Origin: Limnephilus marmoratus
Taxonomy: Eukaryota; Arthropoda; Insecta; Trichoptera; Limnephilidae
DNA length: 64,000 bases
Reading direction: 5' to 3'
NCBI GenBank assembly: GCA_917880885.1
Contig: OU862910.1
Coordinates: forward strand, 24,564,710-24,628,709
Shown: in pieces, positions 21,605-32,029 of the stretch
How positions within the stretch are numbered: the stretch's first letter is position 1
Layout: the number at the start of each line of letters is the position of its first letter
Program-made: the position numbers and the translations under genes
The notes under the pieces: model-generated
Databases searched by the model: none
The model's input: the letters and a program-made list of their open reading frames with translations, nothing else
What the model was told of the DNA's origin: nothing

Positions 21605-21850
21605 CCCGGACATCTAAAATTTAACTATAATTAGCATCTCTTGTCCATGTACCACCTGCTATGGCTCTGATGTCGTCAACCCACCGTCTAAATGGTCTAA
21701 CTCGTTTTCTCTTCTTGTCACTTATGAACCAATTCATGACTAATTTTGACCACTTTTCACTTTTCTGATTGTGTGGCCTGACCACTTCCACTTTAGCTTT
21801 TTTATTGATTTTATGACATCTGTTGTTCATCTTTTGATCTGCTCACTAAA
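21605..21850 (-). pseudogene. RTE-type LINE C-terminal remnant
   Basis: The minus frame reads EKWSKLVMNWFISDKKRKR, VRPFRRWVDDIRAIAGGTW, the conserved RTE end (W-L...GKR-RGRP-RWDDI---AG--W). Only about 70 codons remain, ending at 21621. Confidence 0.7.
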
Positions 21851-21879
21851 ACTATTTTAATTCTGATACCTGGTTTTTT

Positions 21880-22140
21880 ACCAGGGCGACACTCTGGAAC
21901 GAGCCGAAAATATGTAAGATAACGTTGTTTACTATTTTTAATGAATTACTTATGTAAAAACACAAATTAATCAAGTAAAATTTATTTAAAGATTAGTTCC
22001 GAACTCCAAAGACAGTTTTACCCGGCCGTCAAAAGTCATTTCAAGCAACATTTTGATTCTGCATGGTGGTCATTCACCTGAACGATACTGAATGCATCTG
22101 CCACACTTTGATAATGTATTTTTTAACATTTTTGCCATCA
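21880..22140 (-). repeat. SINE C, diverged fragment
   Basis: Pieces CTCTGGAACGAGCCG, ACACAAATTAATCAAGTAAA and CATTTCAAGCAACATTTTGA align in order with the reverse of the SINE at 24068; internal segments are lost. 22140-22590 shows nothing recognisable. Confidence 0.5.
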
Positions 22141-22589
22141 CAAAAATAATGTTTTTATAAAATGATTTTAACCCAGATATTTCAGATTCCGTTCAGTTTA
22201 CATGCAACACTTTATCTCCTCAAACGAGAAGAAAAATAAAACAACGTCAAGTCCTGAAAATCCAACTGACTGACTACTACAGTCGTGTAAAGTATGGTGG
22301 AAGCCTTACCTGCCTGGTGCTTACTGCATACCTTCCTGCAAGGCAGGTGGAGGATTTGGGGAGCACTCACATATTATGAAGGGAACCGGAAAATCAGAAA
22401 TCATAATGGCAAGAAAGCCTTCCCGTACGGAGACCTACATACTTATTTAATCTAGATATGCAAGTCTGTTGGCCTCCACAGCCTCGTACAGAGGTGTACT
22501 CATATTAAAAAAAATAGTTTAAAAAATAAGAATGTGATTTTTTGCATGTATGCCATAATATTTTTTTACGACATTGGAAGTCTCCATAT

Positions 22590-23290
22590 TTAAGTGCAAA
22601 GCATCCTTGGCTAAGCATCCGGATGTCGCGGGTTCAAATCTAAAAATAGTGAGTTTTATTTGATTAATTGCTATTTCAACTTATTTTTAAAAAATGAAAC
22701 ATGTTTGCGACCCGTTCCAGAGTGGAGGATACTCTCAGTCAGTAGCGTAGGTCCGCCCCGGGTGCCACCCGACAGGGGGGTGACACTCGACCGTGGGAAA
22801 AAATTCACGAAGGATATTGTCACCAAAGTATTGTATACATGGACATGGTCTGTTATTTTCTTTCATATGTTCCTCGTGGAATGCCCTGAATTTTGTGTCT
22901 AGGTCTTTTTATAGGCGAACATAGCCTATATTTATGGATAAATCTGAAATTCTCTAGCCACCCCTCCCCCCCAGGATGGACCAATTTTATGAAGTCGAAA
23001 TTAGCGTTTTCAACTTTAATGGGCGGGGGGGGGTGACACCACTCCCCTGGGGGTGACATCCGCCCCGGGTACTACCCATGCTAGCTACGCCACTGCTCTC
23101 AGTATCGCCCTGGTGAAAGACCACCATCAGAATCGAAACTTTGCTTGAAATGGCTTTAGCCGTGTTTGATGATTAGATTTTAAGAGCCAGATACTAATCC
23201 ATCTTCCTCTCCCCCATCTGCTCAGCATCTCAACATACCTTGTGGTATATCTAACATGGTCTCACTGGCTCCACACAATTGGTAGAAGTT
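22590..23290 (+). mobile_element. tRNA-derived SINE C interrupted by a hAT MITE
   Basis: A partial tRNA-like head with B-box GGGTTCAAATC (about 22629) is followed by the same body as 24068 (CCGTTCCAGAGTGGAGGATA; TATCGCCCTGGTGAAAGACC). The body is split at CTCTCAGT by the element 22740-23095. The copy lacks the A-box half of the head and an A tail. Confidence 0.75.
22740..23095. mobile_element. hAT-type MITE (CAGTRGCGTAG ends)
   Basis: Inverted ends CAGTAGCGTAG and CTACGCCACTG; exact 8-bp target duplication CTCTCAGT at 22732-22739 and 23096-23103. Subterminal GGGGGTGACA blocks occur in both orientations. 356 bp, non-coding. Confidence 0.9.
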
Positions 23291-23739
23291 GGAATTTTTT
23301 AATCCTCGAACCCATTAATTTAACTGATTCGTTAGTTAAATTTTACTTTTCCACCTCTTTTGTACCTAATACACATAAATTATTGAAATGATATTTAATT
23401 TCAACATAATTAACAAAACAACTATTTACGTAAAATCAAAGTTTGGATGAAAATCATTTTAATTCATACTTGGTAATAACTTTTGTAAGCGGAATTTGTA
23501 GTTAGAATGGACGCCATTTTTAAAGTTAATATGATGTGTACGGTTGGCAGTATTGTCTTCTGGCGTTAAAGTAAAATTTATCAAATAAATATGTCGTCAA
23601 CTGAAAACACACACAACTATTTAATGAGTATATTAATTTTAACAAAATTACAATTTAAATGCTTTTTTGCCTCTGCGCCATTATTATTTGTACATTGTGT
23701 CTTGCTTTAGTAAGTTTATAGAGAGTGTTCTCAAAAAAT

Positions 23740-23990
23740 ATATATTTAATTATCTGAAGTAAATTTTCATTTTTTCAAGCCTACCTGAGAATGAGAACCT
23801 CTACGAACATCATCAGTTTCAAAAGTGAACAATAAACCATTTATACTTTTGAATGTAGCTCTAACTTTGTGGTTATCCATTAAAACAATTTAACTTTGTT
23901 TGAACCACTTTTATATTTGAGTAAAACCGGTCGGTTTCAGAAGGACCGTTCAAACAATGTTAAATTGTATTATTTATTAATAAACCATTT
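23740..23990 (-). repeat. Penelope-associated repeat, diverged
   Basis: ATGGATAACCACAAAGT on the minus strand (near 23880-23860) with GCTACATTCAAAAGTATAAA matches the segment just after the Penelope-like element at 37045-37085. A CTGATGATG and an ACCGGT motif are nearby but do not form a complete hammerhead core. Confidence 0.4.
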
Positions 23991-24067
23991 TTCTTTCCTA
24001 TTATATTTTGATACATAAATGCATTCATTACTTTTCATCAATTGGGGTGTATTGTGAGACTGAAGGA

Positions 24068-24489
24068 ACGACCTCCGTAGTCCAGTGGCTAAGACTCTTG
24101 ACTCACATTCCGGAGGTCGCGGGTTCGAACCCGGCATGCGCAAATAAATTTTATTTGATTAATTTGTGTTATTTCACAATTAATTCATTTAAAATAATAT
24201 ATAGTATATTTGCGGCATGTTCCAGAGTGGAAGATACTATTAGTATCGCCCTGGTGTAAGACCACCATTCAGAATTGAAACGTTGCTTGAAAATGGCTTT
24301 AGCCGTGTTTAGTGACCAGATCTGAATAGCCAGGTACTTCCCAACCTTCCTCTTCCCCACCTCCTTCCCCTCCCCACTACCTTCAGCCTCACAACATACC
24401 CCAATTGGGGATGCCATAGTCTCACTGGTTCCAGACGGGAGCAGTTGAGATTCTTGTGCGGTATTCACTGTAAAAAAAAAAAAAAAAAG
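24068..24489 (+). mobile_element. tRNA-derived SINE C, most complete copy
   Basis: tRNA-like head 24068-24142 with A-box TAGTCCAGTGGC and B-box GGTTCGAACCC, then a T/A-rich linker, a unique body (CTGGTGTAAGACCACCATTC), a pyrimidine-rich 3' part and a 20-base A run (24472 on). About 420 bp. Other copies or pieces: 22590, 33340 (-), 36285 (-), 32690 (-), 21185 (-), 21880 (-). Just upstream (24042-24067) is a reversed scrap of the same family. Confidence 0.8.
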
Positions 24490-24494
24490 AGGGG

Positions 24495-25970
24495 AGTAAA
24501 TGGAGATGGAGAAGGGATAGAATTAGAAGGATTTTAATTTTTCTAGAACTGGCAATTATATCTGCACAATGTATTGGAAAGCATTTTTTTCTTTAACCTT
24601 CCAAAATCAATATTAAAAAAATTAGACGCATTGAGTTACGTAAAACGCCTTTCAAACCAAATATAAAAAAATATTGTTCATAAAGATCGCCCCATTAGGC
24701 TTTTCTTTTGGGTAAAGGACTAATCCACCCCTGATGGCTACAGCTGAGGGGGACAGATACTACCCCATCGAATCCAAATGTTATACTTTCTTTAAGTATT
24801 CATACTTATATTTCCTCAGACACAAAAGATCCGCAATTTTTTGCTTGAAACAGTACGGAATTATGGTTTACTTGCTTATTGGAAGGGCAAACAATGTTTC
24901 GACTTTGATATTTTTTCTCGTCTCCTGCTTTTCTTATCGCAAAAGATAAAATTTATATTTTTGGAGACGATTTCGTATTTGAATTCTTGGAATAAATTTT
25001 ATGTAACGATTTCGGGTTTGCTTTTTTAACCAACATATTATAAGATATTGGAGGGTAACATTTTTTTGGGAAAAAAAGAAGATCTTACGTTACCCACGAA
25101 TGAGTACATACAGTGTATCGAATTTGACACGTATGTGTTTTATAATTTTATTTTCATTTAGAGCTTCGTTACTTTTTCGTGTGGCGACAATCTTAACAGC
25201 GTGTTTTCAGAAAGTTTATCGCGCTTTATAAAAGTATTTTTCAACAAATAAGATTTTATTACAATTATTTAATTTCTCCATATAACTATGGATGTAGATT
25301 CGGCGAGATAAATAATTTTCTTTTCGTGTTTCTCATACACGTGAGATATTTTGTTACTTTTGATAACACTCCTATGAAATTGAGAACATGAAATTAAGAT
25401 TACCACCACACTCACGGAGGAAATGAATTTTTGTAGGGTCAAGACGTGTACCTGTCGACAAGTGGGTAGTTTTGTTATAAAACTGAGTTACCAATAAAAG
25501 TATTTTACGTAGCGGAAAGATATTTATTTTGTATGTAGCTTCTAACCAGCTGTATCATTCGTCTGTCAGGATGAAAAGATTGTTTTTGACTATCTACATA
25601 TTGTATTCAGGTACAATATACATACTTGCCTACATTTTTGTAATTTCATTACATATTGTAATGTTTTTTAATGTGGGTTACTTGCCCACAATAATAAGAT
25701 GTACAACGTAAGTTCTTTTCCTCTTTATTTGGATGATACAATGTATTCAAATAGTATTGTATTATGTGTCTTATTGTAGCGACTGGCCACAAAGGCTTCT
25801 AGATTAGATTTGAGCGCGGCAACCAGTACGTCAGCTGTGCGTACCGCGAGCCGCTCGTCAAACTTCTTAGGAACCCGAACGTTTCCGAAGATGATATCCA
25901 ATACATCGATAATTACATATACTACACATATATAACTAAGAGAGCTTTTACTAGTCAAAAGGACTGACGG
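24495..25970. other. no gene recognised
   Basis: AT-rich sequence with only short unremarkable frames on both strands. No repeat shared with the rest of the window was found. Confidence 0.35.
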
Positions 25971-25977
25971 ACGGACT

Positions 25978-26692
25978 TAAAGCTTCAATCTTAAAGCTCA
26001 AAACTTTAAGCTCCAAGATTAATGCTCCAAACTTAAAGTTCCGAGCCTAAAGTTCAATTTTAGCTCCAAGTTAATAATAATAGTGTTAATTATCTAAATT
26101 TAAAGCTACAAGATTAATAAAGCCCCGAGCATTAAGTAATAAGCTTAATATTGCTCCAAGCTTAATGCTCCATAAATAAAGCTCCTACTTAAGAGTTTCA
26201 AGCTCATAACTCCAAGCTTTAAAGTTCAAAGCTCCAATCTTTATCCTCCAAGTTTAAACCTTGTGTAAATCTCCACGCTTAATATGGACCAATTTAATTC
26301 TCCAAGCTCTATCCGCCAAGCTTAAAGCTCCAGGTTTAATAAAGAAAAACTTAATGCTCCAAGCTTTATAAAGCTCCAAGTTTAATGCTCCAAGCTGAAG
26401 GCTGTACTTTAAAGATCCAAGCTCCAAGCTCAAGGCTCCAAGCTTTATCCTTTAGGCTTAAAGCTCTTAAATTAAAGCTGCACGATTAACAAGCTTCCAA
26501 ACTTGCATTAGCTCAACGCTTACAGCTTCAAGCTTATAGCGCCAAGCTTTATAAGGCTCCAAGCTTATTGCTCGAAGATTAATGCTCCAAACTTATAGAT
26601 CGTAGTTTAAAGCTCCAAACTTAAAGATCGAAGCTTTATAAAGCTCATTACGTATAGCTTCCAGTTTAAAATTCATAATTAAAGCTCCGAGC
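25978..26692. repeat. degenerate AAGCTCCAAGCTTAA minisatellite
   Basis: About 715 bp built from variants of AAGCTCCAAGCTTAA/AATGCTCCAAGCTT, irregular in length (roughly 12-25 bp). It resumes at 31306-31390 on the far side of the nested insertions, so the array was split by the TTAA element, whose target TTAA is abundant in it. Confidence 0.85.
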
Positions 26693-27152
26693 TTAAGAGG
26701 GTATTACTAGAGAAAACCAGAAATATGTCGTCTTTAAATCAGATTTTAGACGTATTGACTCTTTTCCACAAAAAAATTATAAATGAATTTCGAAAGATTG
26801 TTCTTTTGTCTAGCATTTGCATGTTTTAAATTTTGAGAAAAAATGTTTATTTTTAGTATAATAAGGTTATACCATAGGTCGTTGGCAGATTTGTTAAATT
26901 TTCAAAAAAGATTTTGTATTATACCACACCCATTTCAAATCATATAATCATGCAGTAAAATAATTCAATACATTATCTGGTTATCGAATGTTTTATAATT
27001 TTAATTTCAGTTTAAATAAAATAATTAAACAATATACACGTACATGTGTTTCTTGACGAAAATTGATCCATTTTTGTATTTATTTGCGCACTTACAAACA
27101 AATATATTTCAGATATTTTAACATTCTTATTTAACTTAGACTATATTGAAAA

Positions 27153-27851
27153 ATGATAAATACTTATGCTCAGGAAATTATTAACCAAATACATTTAATA
27201 ATTACCGACTCATCTAATAAGTTCAATAAAGAACAACTTGCAAAAATAATGCCAAAAACTACCGAGTTACTGGGCGTCGCGGGACAGATGGCCGTAAGGA
27301 TGGGGACTATGGAAGGTGAACTATCCGCATACAAAAATATTATCAATAACCAACCTGCAATAACTGGGACTACTCAATCCACCTCAATGGAAATATGTGA
27401 CGCAATTACCGAGATAACAGAAAGGAATCTACGTTCGAAAAATCTTATTCTGCTGAACGTACCTGAAAGTGAAGACGAGAATCAAACTAACAGGATATCT
27501 GATGACAACAATAAAGTATGTTCTACGTTGAAAAGTATCGATGATACATTACAGATAAATATTTCTAAAATATATAGGCTTGGCGTAAGAAAAACTGACA
27601 AGATCAGGCCCTTAAAAGTAGAACTGCAAGATTCATACCAAGCTAAGCAAATAATCATAAATAAATATAAACTGAAGAATGGCATCAAAGTTAAACAAGA
27701 TCTCACGGAGCTGCAAAGGAAACAAATGACGGATGTTTGGAAAGAGTTTGAAACGAGAAAAGCGGATGGGGAAACAAACATAACAATTAAGTACATAAAC
27801 TCTGTTCCAAAAATAATAAAAAATGTGCCAAAAAACTTAAACAGCACCTAA
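27153..27851 (+). CDS. LINE ORF1 protein (5'-truncated; ATG from flanking repeat)
   Basis: 232 codons. Residues 10-60 are amphipathic and could form a coiled coil; ITERNLRSKNLILLNVPES (about 88-108) and RLGVRKTDKIRPLKVEL (about 144-160) are the RRM-like nucleic-acid-binding core seen in ORF1 of CR1/Jockey-type LINEs, where the protein coats the element RNA. The first ATG (27153) and five codons lie in the flanking DNA element, which has the same ATGATATATACTTAT elsewhere, so the true N-terminus is missing. The frame ends with slippery A AAA AAC (27830-27836), then stop at 27849. Confidence 0.8.
   Translation: MINTYAQEIINQIHLIITDSSNKFNKEQLAKIMPKTTELLGVAGQMAVRMGTMEGELSAYKNIINNQPAITGTTQSTSMEICDAITEITERNLRSKNLILLNVPESEDENQTNRISDDNNKVCSTLKSIDDTLQINISKIYRLGVRKTDKIRPLKVELQDSYQAKQIIINKYKLKNGIKVKQDLTELQRKQMTDVWKEFETRKADGETNITIKYINSVPKIIKNVPKNLNST
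27830..27836 (+). promoter_or_regulatory. candidate -1 ribosomal frameshift site (A AAA AAC)
   Basis: In the ORF1 frame the codons are CCA AAA AAC TTA, giving the X XXY YYZ heptamer A AAA AAC. A -1 slip enters exactly the open frame of ORF2, 13 bases before the ORF1 stop; ORF2 has no ATG near its start. A small downstream stem (AAACA...TGTTT) is possible. Function is inferred. Confidence 0.5.
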
Positions 27852-27853
27852 AA

Positions 27854-30715
27854 TTGTTTGGGTATTACCAAAATGTTCGCGGAATGAGAACCAAATTACA
27901 ACATCTCAAAATAACTTCTCCCACAATCCCACATGATATATTGTTACTAACAGAAACATGGTTAAATAAGGACATCAATACATCGGAACTAGGTCTTAAC
28001 CAATACAACATTTACCGTCTTGACCGTGACCCCATTACGAGCAACAAATCAAAAGGAGGAGGTGTAATGGTGTGCATATCCAAAAACATTTCATCTAGAA
28101 AATTGCCAGTTAAACACAAAAACGTTGAACACATCTTTGTAATGCTAAATATTTCATCAACAAAAATCATTATAGCCTGTACGTATATTCCACCAATGTC
28201 AGATCTGCAAATATACAAGAACCACATCGAGGATATAGAAACACTAAAATATAAATATCCTAAAGCCAAATTTATAATTGTAGGCGACTACAATCTTCCG
28301 AAAATTGACTGGTCTTTCGATAAGAACAATGAAGTGATTATTAACGAAACAGAAGTGCAGTGTGCCAAATCAAAGGAAATGCTCGATATGTCTTTTTTCC
28401 TAGGACTAAAACAGTTAAATAAAGTGCATAATTCTTATAACCGAATGCTTGACCTAGTATTTTCTAGTGACTTAAGGACAGTGGTAGAACAATCGGATGA
28501 ATTGTTATTACCTTTAGACCAACACCATCCAGCGTTAGATATTACTATTACAAATGTGTCTAGAAAATTGGAAAAATTAAAAACTTCATCGTACAATTTT
28601 AATAAAGCTGACTACACAAATATTATTAATTATCTTGACCATACAGACTGGTCATTTCTAGAAGATGAAATCAATATTGAAAATCAAGTCCAACAGTTTT
28701 ATTCAATCCTAAACACTTCAAAAGAACGTCATGTTCCAAAAGTTAATTTTAATGCATCCTTTTACCCCACATGGTTTTCAAAAGAATTAAAAGAATTAAT
28801 TTATACTAAAAAACAAACTCACCGAATATATAAGCAATCTAGAAACGTAGATGATTATATAACGTTTACTAACTTAAGAAGGCAGTGCAAAGAATTGTCC
28901 AAAAAATGTTATAATGATTATATTTGTTTAATAGAAATGGAGGTTCATGATAATGTAAAAAAATTGTGGAACTTTTCTAATGCTCAGCGAAAAAATGATT
29001 GTAGTTTACCAAATATTATGCATTTGAATAACAATTGTGCGGACAGTACCGAAGGCATTGTCAATCTTTTTGCAGATTTATTCAAAAGTGTTTATAATGA
29101 TAGTATTCCTGATAATGAAATCCCAAACGATATATCACTTGAAGAATCACTTAACCTAAACCATTGTTTTATTGAAATAAACGCTATAGAAAAGGCTATA
29201 AAAGCATTAGATACTAATAAATCCGCTGGACCGGATGGTTTCCCTCCAACATATTTAAAATCTTGTGTTCGCAGTTTGACTTATCCACTATTTATACTAT
29301 TTAATAAGTCTTTGTCGTCAGGGTGTTTTCCAAATCAGTGGAAAAAAAGCTATCTTACGCCTATTCATAAAAAGGGAGATAAAAGCGATGTATCAAACTA
29401 CAGACCAATATGTATATTGTCCGCTATTCCCAAACTATTTGAATCGTTAGTCCTAGATGTCATTATTAAACAAATTAATAATATTATTGTACCCAATCAG
29501 CATGGCTTTATCACAGGTAAATCCACTCTAAGTAACTTAATCATATACGAAAATTACATAACTGATTCTCTTGCCTTGAAGCATCAGGTGGATTCAATTT
29601 ATACTGATTTTTCCAAAGCCTTTGACAAGGTAAGGCGACATATCCTTGTACAAAAATTAAGTATGTTGGGCATCAAGGGTAATCTATTAAGTTGGATTGA
29701 TAGTTATCTTAGTAAAAGAGAGCTATGTGTGAAAATAAAATCTGTGGAATCTTACGTTTTCGAAGCCACTAGTGGGGTTCCTCAGGGGTCTCACCTGGGA
29801 CCAATTCTTTTTTTGTTATTTATTAATGATATTGTTAGCATATTTAAAGATGTGGAAGTTCTTCTCTTCGCAGATGACTTGAAAATATATAAAACAATAC
29901 GTAGTTTAGACGATTGTTATACTTTGCAACTTAATTTAAATAAACTATATCGTTGGTGCATCATCAACTCTCTGTTTCTTAATATTAAAAAATGTCAGGT
30001 CATTCGTTTTTGTAAAATACGAAATCATATAATTTATGTATATTCGCTAAATAACGTAAAATTGACAGCTGTCACTCAAATCAGGGACTTGGGTGTTATA
30101 TTTGATGAACAGTTAACATTCAATCCGCATGTAAATGAAATCACAAATAAAGCCTTAAAAATGCTTGGTTTTATATGTAGAACCGCATGTGACTTCAAGT
30201 CATTAGAATGTTTGAAAACACTGTACACATCTTTAGTAAGAAGTCAAGTAGAGTATAATTCGCCTATTTGGTCCCCCTTTTATAAAATACATTCCAACAA
30301 TATTGAAAGGGTACAACACAAATTTCTACGATTTATTAACTTTAAACTAAATATTCCAATCCAAAATATAAATTATATCCAGCTGATGCACCAACTAAAT
30401 TTGATTACGCTGTCAGATAGGCGAATTATCTCCGACCTTGTTCTACTAAATAAAATTATTAATTATAGAATCGACAGCCCTGAAATTCTGGCCACAATAA
30501 AATTATTTGTACCTTCCAAAAATACGAGACAAAATTCCACGTTTTTCTGTGACAATTTTAAAACAAATTATCAAGCGCACATATCTTTAAATCGAATACA
30601 AAATTTTGGTAATAAATTTGGTAATGTTGTTGATATATTTAGAGATTCCGTAGCAGTGCTTAAACGAAATCTACATAAACACTTTGCTGAAATGTATGAC
30701 TTCACCATTCCATAG
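27854..30715 (+). CDS. LINE ORF2: APE endonuclease plus reverse transcriptase (intact)
   Basis: 953 codons without a break. The endonuclease domain (1-230) begins YYQNVRGMRTKL, has TETWL, GDYNLP at 144-149 and DQHHP at 222-226, the metal and catalytic residues that nick the target. The RT domain has SAGPDGFPPTYL, KKGDKSDVSNYRPICILS, YTDFSKAFDKVRRH, SGVPQGSHLGPILFLLFIND and FADD at 672-675. The C-terminal part (NNIERVQHKFLRFINFKL, to residue 953) is the usual CR1/Jockey tail. All visible catalytic residues are present, so the enzyme could be active although ORF1 is truncated. No ATG lies at the start; translation probably needs frameshifting or reinitiation. Confidence 0.9.
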   Translation: MFGYYQNVRGMRTKLQHLKITSPTIPHDILLLTETWLNKDINTSELGLNQYNIYRLDRDPITSNKSKGGGVMVCISKNISSRKLPVKHKNVEHIFVMLNISSTKIIIACTYIPPMSDLQIYKNHIEDIETLKYKYPKAKFIIVGDYNLPKIDWSFDKNNEVIINETEVQCAKSKEMLDMSFFLGLKQLNKVHNSYNRMLDLVFSSDLRTVVEQSDELLLPLDQHHPALDITITNVSRKLEKLKTSSYNFNKADYTNIINYLDHTDWSFLEDEINIENQVQQFYSILNTSKERHVPKVNFNASFYPTWFSKELKELIYTKKQTHRIYKQSRNVDDYITFTNLRRQCKELSKKCYNDYICLIEMEVHDNVKKLWNFSNAQRKNDCSLPNIMHLNNNCADSTEGIVNLFADLFKSVYNDSIPDNEIPNDISLEESLNLNHCFIEINAIEKAIKALDTNKSAGPDGFPPTYLKSCVRSLTYPLFILFNKSLSSGCFPNQWKKSYLTPIHKKGDKSDVSNYRPICILSAIPKLFESLVLDVIIKQINNIIVPNQHGFITGKSTLSNLIIYENYITDSLALKHQVDSIYTDFSKAFDKVRRHILVQKLSMLGIKGNLLSWIDSYLSKRELCVKIKSVESYVFEATSGVPQGSHLGPILFLLFINDIVSIFKDVEVLLFADDLKIYKTIRSLDDCYTLQLNLNKLYRWCIINSLFLNIKKCQVIRFCKIRNHIIYVYSLNNVKLTAVTQIRDLGVIFDEQLTFNPHVNEITNKALKMLGFICRTACDFKSLECLKTLYTSLVRSQVEYNSPIWSPFYKIHSNNIERVQHKFLRFINFKLNIPIQNINYIQLMHQLNLITLSDRRIISDLVLLNKIINYRIDSPEILATIKLFVPSKNTRQNSTFFCDNFKTNYQAHISLNRIQNFGNKFGNVVDIFRDSVAVLKRNLHKHFAEMYDFTIP

Positions 30716-31305
30716 TGAAAAACCCTTTTTAGCTTCTATTTATTTCACTCTTTTCTTTTAGACTTTTTAACTTTAATATATATATGTAACTTTACAAATT
30801 AATATTGTAATTTAATTTATATTTGGATTATGCTTAAGTCCCTACTAATGCTGATTAATTTCAATCCCGTTATTTTTGTTTGTAAGTACAAAAAAAAAAC
30901 TGTTCTCCATAATGGTATTCTATATTATTTGTAAAACATTTATGTAGGTACTACACATATAATAATTATTTTCTTCATATATGTACTTAAACTTTTATAT
31001 GCCATATAGTTAATGTAATAATACTAACAACAATGTATGTAAAAGCCCAATGGGCGTTTAAATAAATAAAATAAAATAAAATAAATAAAATAACAAAAAC
31101 CACATAATTTTTATAGTTTTATCATTTCGTCTTTCAGCATTTTTGGATGTAGGTATAAATTAAAGCAAATTTGGAATGAAATTAAATCGTTATTGAGTTA
31201 TAATTTTAAAAAGCTGGTACGGAGAATAATTATTCTTTCTCATTGTAACAGCCCTGCACGATCGTAAGAACAACTTTCGGCCGCTGGCTAGTTAAACGCT
31301 CTTAA

Positions 31306-31390
31306 AGAGCCAAGCTTTATAAAGCTTCAGGCTTAATGATTCAAGGTTAAAGCTCCTAGTCTAAAGTTCCAAGCTCCAGGAAAATAATTT
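31306..31390. repeat. continuation of AAGCTT minisatellite
   Basis: GAGCCAAGCTTTATAAAGCT, TTAAAGCTCC and CCAAGCTCCAGG are the same units as at 25978-26692, showing the two blocks were one array. Confidence 0.75.
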
Positions 31391-31394
31391 TATG

Positions 31395-31680
31395 CCTATT
31401 TCATCTTAGAAGATGTTATGCGGAGAGTCTTTTTAAGGAAAGGAAGGAAGTTCTGGGAAGAAAAAAGGTGTGAGGGATGAGTAGAAATCTGTGGGTCAGT
31501 GTCTCCAGGTGCGACGTATGAATCCATTCGTTCAACTGCGGTGCAAGGCAATGAATGAGGTCAAAAAGCCTACCTCAAACAATCTCTCTCGATCCTGCCA
31601 GACACTGGGGGTGGCAGAGGTGGTAGTTATCCAATAAATGATTCCCGGGGCGGCGGTATCCATTTCCGCCTCGCAAATTG
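31395..31680 (-). repeat. dispersed repeat A, copy 4 (reversed)
   Basis: Ends at CGGGGCGGCGGTATCCATTT, the reverse of the repeat start, and contains CCAATAAATGATTCCC. The 3' hairpin side is at 31395-31430. Confidence 0.6.
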
Positions 31681-32029
31681 ATCATATCATCCCAAACCCA
31701 AATTTACGTTCGTAAACTGTTCTGGCTGTGGTAAACGCGGCTTTATTTAAAAAATGTACGTATTTATAATTCCAATTTCTGTCTGTTTTGTTCTCATTTG
31801 AGAATGTTTAATACTGTTTTTAACTATTAAGTGATAATTGTTATAAGCAACTCATATTACTTGTAAGGTTTTTCCCTAATCAACATTGAAGTGAGCTACA
31901 AACCCAAGGTAATTTTAGCTTACTGGAATTACCAAAATATTTAGAATTTCGACAGCCTAAAACGACTTAGTAAAAATATAATTGATTAAAATCCTTGTAG
32001 ACCACCCCTCTCCCCCTCCCCCATGTGTT

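Larger units (their letters stand above)
27168..31093 (+). mobile_element. CR1/Jockey-group LINE with long ORF1 and ORF2
   Basis: The left edge is where similarity to element B ends (after ATGATAAATACTTAT); the right edge is an AAATAAAATAAAA tail, after which element B resumes. ORF1 and ORF2 overlap in the -1 frame. The 3' UTR ends with hairpin GCCC-AAT-GGGC in AAAAGCCCAATGGGCGTTTA, also at 43387. Because ORF1 starts inside the flanking repeat the LINE is 5'-truncated. Related 3' copy at 40515. No clear target duplication. Confidence 0.85.
26697..31301 (-). mobile_element. TTAA-flanked DNA element B, copy 1, containing a LINE
   Basis: Flanked by TTAA (26693-26696 and 31302-31305). One end reads GAGGGTATTACTAGAGAAAA, the other inversely GAGCGTTTAACTAGCC, an imperfect inverted terminal repeat shared with 34645 and 44451. 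The body matches those copies in reverse and is split by the LINE 27168-31093. TTAA plus GAG-type ends suggests a Kolobok-like non-autonomous element; the superfamily is an inference. Confidence 0.75.

Noticed and set aside
23925..23965. Hammerhead ribozyme around ACCGGTCGGTTTCAG
   Set aside because: ACCGGT is present but neither strand gives CUGANGA, stem II and GAAA in the right order.
24008..24259. 83-codon frame over the SINE head
   Set aside because: Lies across the tRNA-like promoter boxes of SINE C; not coding.
25978..26692. CRISPR array
   Set aside because: Units are irregular, have no constant repeat with unique spacers, and the DNA is eukaryotic.
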